A DNA stretch of 64,000 bases. It comes from Lyophyllum atratum. Taxonomy: Eukaryota; Basidiomycota; Agaricomycetes; Agaricales; Lyophyllaceae. Of this stretch, positions 24,162-33,783 are shown in pieces (within the stretch, counting starts at the first letter, position 1; each line of letters begins with the position of its first letter). The translations under genes and the position numbers were made by a program. Below the pieces are notes generated by a model. The model saw only the letters and a list, made by a program, of their open reading frames with translations, was not told where the DNA came from and ran no database searches. The stretch covers positions 186,001 to 250,000 of the forward strand of contig JACGCN010000031.1 in assembly GCA_014905825.1 (NCBI GenBank). Direction: 5' to 3'.

Positions 24162-24249
24162 GGCTGGATCCCGATTCGAACAGGGCTCACCGCGGAACCG
24201 CTACAGGGGTGATTCACTGCAGAGGTGCGTGCCGATACACTACCCAGCC
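24162..24249 (-). ncRNA. tRNA-like unit 1
   Basis: Ends GGCTGGG and TCCAGCC form a 7-bp acceptor stem with one G-U pair. A T-arm (TTCGAAT loop) is present. The D-arm is shortened and the anticodon arm is long, as if it held an intron. Also present in the second copy of block II at 43,202. Confidence 0.5.
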
Positions 24250-24408
24250 GTATCGGAGAGCATACGCACTGCATAGTCATGACAGATCTAGCAATGGTTT
24301 CGTGCGTTCTCGAAATTATGCAAAATGTACGTCGAGAAACGGGCGACCTACGACTAATCGAGCTTATCATGATGGGGAAAAACACTTCGAGTTCCTGTAC
24401 CCTGAGAT

Positions 24409-24512
24409 GACTGAACCCCGATTCGAACAGGGCTCATCTGCGGAAGATACAGCTCCGTGTACAGCGGACTGAGAAATTCAACGCAGAGGTGTTACCTATA
24501 CACCATCCAGTC
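24409..24512 (-). ncRNA. tRNA-like unit 2, with candidate intron
   Basis: It has acceptor ends GACTGGA/TTCAGTC, A-box TGGTGTATAGG, D-stem GTGT/ACAC, anticodon stem TCTGC/GCAGA enclosing about 41 bases (loop plus possible intron), and T-arm CCCTG-TTCGAAT-CGGGG. Confidence 0.55.
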
Positions 24513-24712
24513 GTAATGGGTGTACACACCTGTACACCCATGATGGCTCTAGCAGGCTTCTGAATCCAATACACCACCCAGTCGTATCGGAGAGTATACG
24601 CACTGCATAGTCATGACAGGTCTAGCAATCGCTGGGAAATGCCAATGGGGCGACGTACTACTAATCGAGCTTATCACGCCAGGGGAAAAAACTTTGAGCA
24701 TTCAACCCGAAT

Positions 24713-24819
24713 GACTGGACCCCGAATCGAACAGGGCTCATTTGCAGAAGATAGAGTACAACTGTGGCACAGTTGGCTTGATATTCAATGCAGATGTGTT
24801 GCCTATACACCATCCAGCC
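24713..24819 (-). ncRNA. tRNA-like unit 3
   Basis: Same architecture as unit 2, with a similar extended anticodon loop starting ATTGAA. Anticodon stem partner GCAAA is imperfect. Confidence 0.5.
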
Positions 24820-25004
24820 GTATTGGGATGCACACACTAAACACTAATGTCAATGTTGGCTCCAACAGGTTTCTGAACGGTAGGTCAAAACATAAATTGG
24901 GAAATACAGTGTCAGGTTGGAAGGTACGTCGGGAAATGGGGTGACGTACTAACTGAGCTTATGATCATGGCGCGGAAAAACAAAGACACTCGAAGAAGTT
25001 CTAG

Positions 25005-25082
25005 GACCAGAGCCTGATTCGAACAGGGCTTCGCTGCATAATCATGGGATATGTGGAAGCATTGCCGATGCACCATCTGGTT
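25005..25082 (-). ncRNA. tRNA-like unit 4 (78 bases)
   Basis: tRNA-sized, with T-arm CCCTGTTCGAATCAGG and acceptor AACCAGA/TCTGGTC (end pair mismatched). D-stem decayed. Confidence 0.45.
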
Positions 25083-25391
25083 ATGAGTAGTCAGTTGCTC
25101 GGAGTGTGGATAGGATGACTGATAGGGTGATTTACTACACGCTGTCGGGTTACAGCGTTTGGACGAAAGAGGTGCGACGTCGCGTAATACTAAGAGAGGA
25201 GACACGGAAGTTTCGGGAGCGTGGCCTGTAGAGTGGGTTGCGTGGCGGGACGGAACTTTGTAATAAGAATACTAGAAAAAGTAACGTGTCCGAAGGTTGT
25301 AGCGCAACGCGTTGGGCCGATAACGTATGGGTACGCGTCGCGAGCAAGCGGATCGGAGGAGAAAAAAAAGCTTTCCTTGTTGCCGCCACAT

Positions 25392-25489
25392 GACTGGACC
25401 CCGATTCGAACAGGGCTCATCCGCAGAAGTTGATACACCACTGATCCAGCCGATACGATGCAGATGTGTTATCTATACACCATCCAGTC
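25392..25489 (-). ncRNA. tRNA-like unit 5
   Basis: Perfect 7-bp acceptor stem (GACTGGA/TCCAGTC), perfect D-stem GTGT/ACAC with loop ATAGATA, and perfect 5-bp T-stem. The anticodon stem TCTGC has only a decayed partner. Confidence 0.55.
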
Positions 25490-25657
25490 GTGATGGGGTG
25501 TACACGCACATCCTGAACGTCGAAAGCTTGTCACGGCTCTGGCGGCAGGGTTTTGAATGTTGGGTTTGGAAGGTAGGCTGTTCAGGGTACAGTTGGTGAG
25601 CGAAGCAGAAACTGAAGCAGAGAAGAAAAAGATTTTTGCTAATGCTACTCGCCACAT

Positions 25658-25726
25658 GACCGAAGCCTGAGTCGAACAGGGCTTTTCTGTGCACTGGCAG
25701 ATGTGTTGCCGATACACTACCCGGTC
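25658..25726 (-). ncRNA. tRNA-like unit 6 (69 bases, no intron)
   Basis: Acceptor GACCGGG/TTCGGTC with G-U pairs, D-stem GTGT/ACAC, loop ATCGGCA, T-loop TTCGACT. Lacks the extra sequence in the anticodon arm. Confidence 0.5.
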
Positions 25727-26058
25727 GTCTGGGGTGTTAATTTTAGTCACTCAGTATAACAAATTGAATATGGCTGGAGGAAACACTCAGAGCGATCCTC
25801 AGGCCCGTAGAGAGGTTGGAACTTCCTCCGAGTTCATGTCCTTCTGTCCCAAGAGCCTGATCAGGTGGCTTGTGTGTGGAAGTCTAGAAAAGGATATGAG
25901 ATATGCCTCTGACACAGAATGTAGCCGTGTGGTGGTCAAATAAGAGCGAGGCAAAGGGGCGAGGCTGAGAGGGATATACATCGCGTCGAGGGCCACGATG
26001 CCAAGATCGGAGTTGAAACTAATTTTGACGAGCGTGATGAGTGACAGTGACGTGACGT

Positions 26059-26535
26059 CACTGCGGGCATGGGCTTATATATCCCCCGCTTTTAGTTAGA
26101 ATATATTTTGATGATATTCAAAATGAGTTCAATCTGAAATCTGGCGGTAAAATTTTGATTATATTTACAATATCTCCAGACACATGTCCAAGGTAAGATC
26201 GACGCCATTATCAGGAATAAATTTACAATATCATCAGCCTTTACCCCTTAGTAAAATTCTAGTTAAATTCCTAATTTCATTCCATCAAAGCGACAGATGA
26301 TACACTGAACGCATTGTGATTCGAAGATCGAAGAATCTATCTCTAATATTAGCGATCTTGAATCATCGGACGTATGGTGATCTTATTCAAAATACAATCC
26401 AACGTGTCGTTGAACGTTGAGCAGGTTGAACGTTGAGCAGGGTCAAGTCTATTTTCGGTAATTGACAGACGAGCATTGTGGCCGGGGTCCCTGACACCCC
26501 TTCCAAGATCTGTGACCGTGACCCCTGCCCATCGA
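26059..26535. repeat. Left long terminal inverted repeat
   Basis: Pairs with 33,130-33,609 reversed. AT-rich, with several TGATATT-like subterminal words. The inner end lies near GACCGTGACCCC. Confidence 0.85.
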
Positions 26536-27174
26536 CTCAACATCGACTGCTCCGTACGCAGTCGCGAGCGCCGTATCCTCGGCCTGATCTGTCAGACCGC
26601 GGTGCATGCATAGAAGAGCATGGAGGGCTTTGGAACAGGTAGGTTGCTTATCCCTACCTTCTCTCACATGGCTGTTTGAGTTCTGACGACAGAATGGGTT
26701 CTTCTCAAGTTCTCAAGCCATTCATCAAGACCATACACTGTCAATGCCGAATCACACGTACTTAAGGGAGTGCAGGCGCGTTTCGAACAGGTTGGAGGGA
26801 GGTTAGCGGGGGTCGAAGTCCGGGACGCTGCTGTAATTCTTCGTGCGTATACTCCTCCTCCCTTCTTATGCAACAACTTAATCCCGCGTTCCTGCAGCTT
26901 GTTAGCATTTCGCGCAGCAGAACCAGGTATCTCGCGTCAAGATTCGACTTCAAAGTGGGAGGGACTGCAGCCTCATACTATGACCTGTCAATATCGTGTC
27001 TGCAATGCTCTCTGTGCAATTGGGTCCATCCACAACTCACGGCATGCTGAAACATACCCCATGTTTGCACCCTATCATCCCCTAAGCCGATGCCGGCCGA
27101 GGCGCGGACAACTGTATTCTCCAACAACACGCGGACACGCGCCGACTGAAACGGTGTCCACCATCTGTTTGTTT

Positions 27175-29545
27175 CTCTCCCACAGTCTACCCACCAGCTC
27201 CTCGCGGGTATATCCACAGCTGGCTTTCGTCGATCCGTGCAGCTCCATACCCTCCACTATCAATGTCGCATCCTACATTTCGGGCATCGCGACGGATCCC
27301 TTCGACACCCGCCGTATCGCGTGTGTTGGCAAAAGCATATCACCGTCTGGGACTCACGCCAGCTGCAGTTGCCCATTCTCACGTTGAGCGAAAGGGATGA
27401 CTCGGCGAACTGAGCGTATCTCCGCCCAAACTCTGCGTTTTCGGGAATCGAGTCCTCGAGCACTCGAAGAGGGATGCTCGCATTCCTTTAACAGGACACG
27501 TTGTATGTGCGTTTCTGGAACATCATGGATGCTGTATATGACACGCCGAAGCCGACCGTTTGGAGCTCTCATGGTTCGCCCCCAGGCTCTCCGGCTGCAT
27601 CCTCGAAGGCACCCGGGACTCCAACACCCCGACGACACCTCGCTCAGCTGCAGCTCGCTTTTCGGGCTTGCGATAGACGCTCAGTGCCAATGGCGGTAAT
27701 GGTTCACGCTCGTGTAAGGAATCGCTCCTGCGGGGAAGGCATGGGCACGAGTCCGGCTTGTTGTCCCATCGCCCCGGCAACAGCGGCTGCAACTCCTGAG
27801 TAAGCATACACCGTCCTCTGGGCAAGGGGACGAGGACAGCTGCATTGGGGTCGGCGCGGTCGATGGGTGGGGATAATGCCATCAATGGGACGCTTCAGAA
27901 AGGGCAGGGAGATAAGGGGGATCAGTCGTTTGGACGACGGACGTGCTATGAGCGAGATAGCGAGTCGACATCACAGTGCGAGCAGGGCAAGACGAAGGCG
28001 AAGGGCGTGAGTCTTGCTGTGGAGAAGGATATCTGTAGGGTCACGAGGAGGAGGGCATTGAGGCAGTATGGCCTCTCAGAGGTACAGTTCTGCTTTTCCT
28101 AGATAAGGCGAGGGTAATCTCACGTGTATCTGGTTTAAAGTCATGGAATAGTATGGACGTCGTTCTAGAGTGTGGCCTGCCCCACCGCGAGACGCACATG
28201 CGCATGGATATCTCGTACGTAGGAACAGTACACCCTTCTTTATAAAGTCCAACTAATATCATCCTGCAGGCTCCCACGAGTACCTCTCCGTCGTCCCTAA
28301 GTCCGTCTTTCATGGCTATGATTTCGCCTACCAAGGCCTCCTTGGTGTATGGGAAGGGTATCCGCCCCTGCCCCTCCCCATCTCGGACAAGCTGGACCTC
28401 CCATCTTTAGGCGTATACTTCGATACATCACCGTACCACGACCGACGTCGCGGCCATAGCCCTGTCGATGAGCTGCACGGAAATTTCCATGCATTTGGCG
28501 GTGGTGGTGGTAAGGGGGGGGGAGGGGGATCGTCCGCGGAAGCCGTCGGTGGTGACATCGAAGGGGCTGCAGAGACATATTGCCTTGCAGGTCCAGGTTG
28601 TGGGTTGGAGCTTAAGGGAGGTTGAATTGGCAAATATGCTTCATAGGTTCGTCTTTTTTAACTCTGTATAACGGAACCTTGCGTCTGAAGGGGTTGGTCT
28701 TTTGACAGGTGGGAACGTGAAGGAGAGTTGTCAAGAGTGGCGTGTTGGTTGGTGTTCACAAAGCATTATACTAAAGCCATTTCCCTTCTCACAAAAGGTT
28801 CTGGTAAGTTCGAAGTCAATGTGAACCCAGGCACATGCTCATCATTCCAGGATGAGTCGCACTGCATGTTGTCAGGCGCCATCGCAGCTCTTGTCCTGCA
28901 CGGATCCAGAAGCACAGAGCTTCGGGAGCATGTGAGCGGCTCATCGTGCACCTACAGGATCCATACTTCCGCGCGATGCTCATCCACCTCGTCTTGAACG
29001 ACTGCTCCGAGGTTCTCGAAGAAGAGGCTCTACCCTTCCGAAAAATGTCTTGCGGATTGCCTTCCAGATCCTCGACAATAAGGCTGTGAATTCGTACTTC
29101 CGCGCGTCCATTCAGGAACCCGAGTCACCCCAGGAGCATATCGGGTATAGAGGGGTGGGTGAGGAGGTGGAAGGAGGGTCATGGGGATCTGTTTGACGGG
29201 TCTAAGCTGTTCCATCTTCGAGTTGGGTTCGATATCGAGAGGCACCAGGTGGCATTGGGGGGCATAGGGGTGTCGTTACTGGTGGCGGTGTGGGTGATTG
29301 GGTCTCAAGGCAGATCAGTATTGGGTGCAACTATTGTAGCAAGCCTGTCGTTCTGGACGGGCCTGGCGAAGGGATTGGGGCCGAGATCAGCAGAGTGCAG
29401 CAGCCTGGGAGAGTACGTCCTATGCTATTGCTTCAGTTTCCTTGGTCTAACATCTATTGTTCGTAGCCAACAGCATGGTACTACTACTACTGCAATCGTT
29501 CATTGCCCAGATGAATTTGCTTGATGACGCTCGCCATGGGTCAAG
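27175..29545 (+). pseudogene. Mios/Sea4-like (GATOR2/SEACAT WD40 protein) captured copy
   Basis: In the host this family is a subunit of the SEA/GATOR complex that controls TORC1. The pieces follow the right order but in changing frames. WD-repeat segments are THQLLAGISTAGF, SGIATDPFDTRR, ITVWDSRQLQLPILTLSERD and YVRFWNIMDAVYDTPKP. Next are RRRALRQYGLSE and the alpha-solenoid part (RVACWLVFTKHYTKAISLL, ELREH, LQDPYFRAMLIHLVLND, EVLEEEALPFRK). The C-terminal zinc ribbon shows GCNYCSKPV and CNRSLPR. Intron-like gaps with AG ends remain, so capture was at DNA level. Many frameshifts and stops mean no full protein is possible. Confidence 0.75.
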
Positions 29546-29844
29546 ATGCCGTACGAACAAAATCATTGAAATCGTGCATTTATATCAGCAATGTATTCCG
29601 TAGAGTAGACAGAATCGAGGCAATGAAAGCGTAGCGCGAAAGTCAACGATACAGTGGTGCAAGAGGCAACCGAAATTGTTAGAAAGAAACAAGCGAATTG
29701 AAGTCTGGAACGACAAAAAAGCATCGTAATGATGGCCAAGTCCACGGCCACGAGTAAGACTGTACAATGCATGTATCGTAGCATTTGCGAACTTCAGTTG
29801 CATCGTTTGATTGCGAGTCCTGTGTAAGGTCCGATTCGACGGGA

Positions 29845-31068
29845 TCACATGAAACATACTGTTCCATTAAGTGCATCGAAAGCCACCAATTCCTCCTCGT
29901 GGGCAGGCAGCACAAACATCGCAATGTGGTCCTTCCAATCGCCATCGCTGTTCCCGTCCACGGTGAAGAACGCCTTGATGTACTCCCAAAATTCAGGGGT
30001 CCATCCGCTGCCGTGCCAGTCAATGATCGCAAGAACATCGGTACGGGTAAGAGACGCCAGGGTGCAGACCGCAATGTGTAAAGACAATTGAGGCCTCGTT
30101 TGAGAAAGCCTTACGGAGAGACTGGAAGAACGGGCTGCCTATGTAGCCAGGAATACTGCTCCCCAGGGCAAAGAATTCATCTTTGAAAATGCTCACTGAG
30201 TCAAACGGACCAAGGGGATTACCTATGCCGCTCCACACATGTTCCAATATATATCCACGAAGTAAGGCACCTGGATCAACCAATATGGTGAGAAAATGGG
30301 TATTGCTGTTGGAATTTGGAGAGAGACTAACCAATGTATTATTCACCGGAAGATTGCCTTAAGCACCTCATTGACGAGACCGGCGAAGCCAATTGATCCA
30401 TGACAGCCCGTCTCTCCAAAGCGGAAAGCGATGGCCAGCGTTCATCTACCGTGACGCCTTGAACGTGCTCCATGTAGATCAACCTTTCACCACAGTCCTC
30501 GGACCAACCATACACCTTTGGCAACCGCATGGACATTATAAAAGAGAGCATCCACAGTGCCTGCGCCAGAGACCGGTGTCGTAGATGTGCCACCGTATTT
30601 AACGACGAGCTGAAGGGTTGGGAAGCATACGACGTGCTGTTCACGTGAATTGGTAGGTCTTCTGAGCACTATATGCTCTTCTGAACCCTTCGATGCATTC
30701 CGTACTTCAGTTGGCGAGGACAGAGGTGTAGATAGTGTCCAATTATCAAAGAATACCGCTTGGCCAGTTGGAATGCAGCGTCCATCGACTACATCGCCAT
30801 CCTGGATGGGTGATGAAGGCGACATTGTGCCGGTGGGAGTAGGTAAGCCTTGGGTAAGCCACTGGAAGGCAAGTTGAGTGAAGGAAAGGACATAAGGATC
30901 GCGATGATGGAAAGAATCTAGCGCGTCGCTGTGGGCAGAGTTCAAGCATCCAATAAACTCGCGCGTGGCCCCCATGGCGCCTTGAGTGACTTGCCGTTCA
31001 GGGAGATCGCAGAAATTACATAACGACAACCACGTGCAACAGCTCCGATGAGTCTCAGTTCTCCGCAT
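29845..31068 (-). pseudogene. Aminoglycoside-phosphotransferase-like (APH) kinase remnant
   Basis: Basidiomycetes carry many APH-fold kinase-like proteins with unknown substrates. Visible pieces are FPTLQLVVKYG (nucleotide-site Lys), MRLPKVYGWSEDCGERLIYM, VTVDERWPSLSALERR, IVFTHCGLHPG and LAIIDWHGSGWTPEFWEYIK. The family's catalytic 'HGDLHxxN' is HCGLHPG here, so the Asp is gone, and the frame breaks between the VVKYG and PKVYGW segments and again near 30,360. It is inactive. It lies inside the 7.55-kb element, opposite in strand to the Mios copy. Confidence 0.75.
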
Positions 31069-33129
31069 GTCATTGTATGGGCCATCGTCGCAGTAAACTT
31101 CCTTCCTTCAACCTAAGAGTCAAGACTACTGGAATCAGAACTGCCTAGTCTACATAAGGATCTCTCAGCCTATCTCGATCAACTTCCTGCAGCTTCCTGC
31201 CAAAATCACCCGGTCTGAATGTAGAGCCATCTCGTTCTATGTCAACGCCGGCATCTTTCTCTCTCTATAAAAGCAACATAGACCAGGTGTTACCATCTCT
31301 AGATCCGAAAACGGAAAATATACGCCATAAGAAACCTAGGATGGGTGGAAAACGACAAACTACAGTTGGAACACACACAGCCCTCTCACACAATTTTCTC
31401 GTACGGCGACTCATTCCTATTCTCATTTGGTCTGTTCCACTAAAATACTCACTGATAACTACCAGGTAGGCATCCTTCGCACTTCAATAATAACCGAATT
31501 AACCAGACCTTCAGTTTTATTCCCCATGCGCAGGATTGATCACATGTAGACAAGGATGCTAGGCGACGGAGGGGCTTCAAAGTGAATCCCTTCCCAGGAC
31601 TCTTTCATCAGGATTATGTGAGTATACGTACGAGAACAGAATCTATAGTAGTTGAGCCTAACGTCATCTCTAGAATCCAGCACACACCGGACTTACAAGC
31701 TTAGATCCTGAGCTGCATCACGCCGATTGGCAAGCTGCCACGAATGACGACCTGGAAGGTACCTGGTAACTTTCAGAAGGATTCTGTGGGCTCGCTGTCG
31801 GAATAGTCACGCGTAGCTACGTCGCGGGGCGCAAACGACAATCTGAGGTTGACGAGACTTTTCTCAACGCTGGCCTCTTCACTTATCCCGTCATCCGGGC
31901 CGACATCTTGACTCACAGGTGAAGTCCGATGACTTCTCCAACTGCAGTTGACCTCTTGAACTTCAAGGCAACTCATGTTCCTGTTGGTCAAGACTAAACA
32001 CGGCAGCAAACTCTGCTGGTTTATGGCGTACACATCCAAGCGCACCTTCGCCCCTGAAGTCCAACCTCCGAACTCAACAGTAAGCCACCCCAGACCCGTT
32101 TACACTTGTCTAACCACAATCGCGCGTAGGCTTCGATCCTTCGTTCCGTCGGTCTTCAAAGGAGACTTGGGTGTCCTGGTCATGGGATCCGACCAGCCAC
32201 CTCAGTACACAGAGCCGCGCTGACAGGTGCAACTTCAGCCCCAGCCTCAACCGCAACCTCAGCAATACCACGATAGCCATCAGTATACACATATCACCCG
32301 TCGCAGGATGATATCCAGCAGTATGATCCATCCTATATTCAGGCTTATCTCCAATCGCCTCGCCCGGGAGCGTCCATCCGGCCTACCCCACACAGTCAGA
32401 CAGCAGCTCTTCTCCCTCTCCCTTGATCTCTGATGACTACGATGGCGGTGGCAAGGAACTGCCCCCGCGTTCAGCCCTGTCATGCCCGCCAGGGCTCCCT
32501 ACCCCTGCCCATTCACTCATGTTCGCCGAAACCTTAGTTCATAAGTGGTTCCGCTTCAGAAGCATAGAAGTCATACTCATATCCATGAACCTGACCTCTC
32601 GTACCACCGCCAGAGTCACGACCTGCAGATGGCTGAGGCCAAGCGGAATAGATGCGGACTTTCCGCCACCCGGTCCAAACGATGTCACGCTCCTGGTGGA
32701 ACTACCAGAGCTGATAGTAGTAGATTGGCCAGCACGCTTGAGGTCTCCTTGACCTCTTGTCGGATGGTACTGAAATAAATGGAACGAACATTTTTCAGTT
32801 CAATTTCATACCTGCCGAACGGGTTAGGAACTTCAGTAGATGTATCATGGCATGACATACCCTATGTATGATTGGACTGCATCTCGTTGTGATTTTGGCA
32901 CATACGAAGCATATAGAATGTCAAAGCTCGATTTTGACCACTACTTACATCGCATGCCGGGCCTTCACCTTGCGCAGCATCCAGCTCCAGCTCCTCCGAG
33001 TCCTTGTCTGCCGGGCTGGGACGTCGGCAAGCTCGAGATCCAACGCCAGGTGTGCATCCACAGGAACCTTCCTGCTGACCTCGTGTCCTGCACGCTCAAG
33101 TTGCGCACCTGCTGCGCAAAGATCAAGAT
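31069..33129. other. Interior of the element, unassigned
   Basis: Short interrupted frames only. At 32,200-32,420 the plus strand is Gln/Pro-rich (for example DQPPQYTEP and repeated QP), as in a disordered part of a regulator, broken by stops. I could not name a family. Confidence 0.35.
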
Positions 33130-33609
33130 CCCGACGCCCCGGTGACGGTCACAGACCTCAATAGACGTGCCAAGGACCCCGGCCACAATGCTCCCGTTTG
33201 ACAATTACCAACAACAGACCTGACCCTGCTCAACGACCGAAAGAGACCGAACACGTTGTATAAACGTTGGATTGTATCTTAAATAAGATCATGATACATC
33301 CGATGCTTCAAGATGGCTGATATTAGACATAGATTCTTCGATCTTCGATCACAATACCTTCAGCTTATCATCTGTCGCTTAAATGGAACAGTATTGGAAA
33401 TTTGTTCGAGATTTTACCAAGGGTTAAAGGTTGACGATATCATGAATTTAATCCCGATAATGGCATCGATTTTAACTTGGACATGTGTCTGAAGATATCA
33501 TGAATATGATCAAAATTTTCCCTTCAGATTAATGGGTGAACTTATTTTAAATATCATCAACATATATTCTAACTAAAATCGGAGACTATATAAGCCCATG
33601 CCCGCAGTG
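33130..33609. repeat. Right long terminal inverted repeat
   Basis: Inverted partner of 26,059-26,535, ending TATAAGCCCATGCCCGCAGTG. Confidence 0.85.
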
Positions 33610-33783
33610 CGTGTCGCGTTTCTTCTGCCAGGCTCCAGCCACCGCGATGATCGAGTTCGAATTCATCGCGCCGTGCCAGCCACCAGCCAGCCTCAGAATG
33701 CAGTCAGCCTCAACCTCCCATAAAAATGCTCTGTCACCCAGAGTCAGCTCTTCACCCAAACCACCATCACCCCAACAGTCAAA

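Larger units (their letters stand above)
21930..24249. repeat. Duplicated block II, copy A (direct repeat of 41,660-43,292)
   Basis: Same order in both copies: the motif GGATCGATCATCGATGTCTT, a stretch ending CAGTCAGGAGCA, the TATA box, the 49-52-residue secreted peptide gene, its 3' region (TAAGCCTTTACACCAAAC) and a tRNA-like unit. Copy A additionally holds the 525-bp transposon. Confidence 0.85.
24120..25760 (-). repeat. Tandem array of six tRNA-like units
   Basis: Six minus-strand units start at 24,162, 24,409, 24,713, 25,005, 25,392 and 25,658, spaced 247-387 bases. The spacers are also related, for example ATACGCACTGCATAGTCATG at two places and AATCGAGCTTATCA between units. This is an expanded repeat of a tRNA-like gene with its flank rather than scattered SINEs. 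Confidence 0.75.
26059..33609. mobile_element. 7.55-kb CACTA-like element with long TIRs and captured host-gene sequences
   Basis: The ends are inverted: CACTGCGGGCATGGGCTTAT at 26,059 and its complement ending at 33,609. Roughly 480 bases of TIR are about 80 percent similar by eye. The flanking duplication is CGT (26,056-26,058 and 33,610-33,612), and the uninterrupted sequence survives at about 7,460. A CACTG terminus with a 3-bp duplication fits CACTA/CMC elements. No transposase was found. Inside are a decayed Mios-like gene (+), a decayed APH-like gene (-) and unassigned sequence. It is therefore non-autonomous and gene-carrying, similar in principle to plant Pack-CACTA elements. Confidence 0.85.

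Noticed and set aside
24120..25760. CRISPR-like array
   Set aside because: Eukaryotic context, units of 69-107 bases that fold as tRNA-like arms, and irregular spacing with related spacers.
29845..31068. Active drug-resistance kinase
   Set aside because: The APH fold is common in basidiomycetes with unknown substrates, and this copy lacks the catalytic Asp and is frameshifted.
26059..33609. LTR retrotransposon
   Set aside because: The long terminal repeats are inverted, not direct, and no gag/pol-like frame is present.
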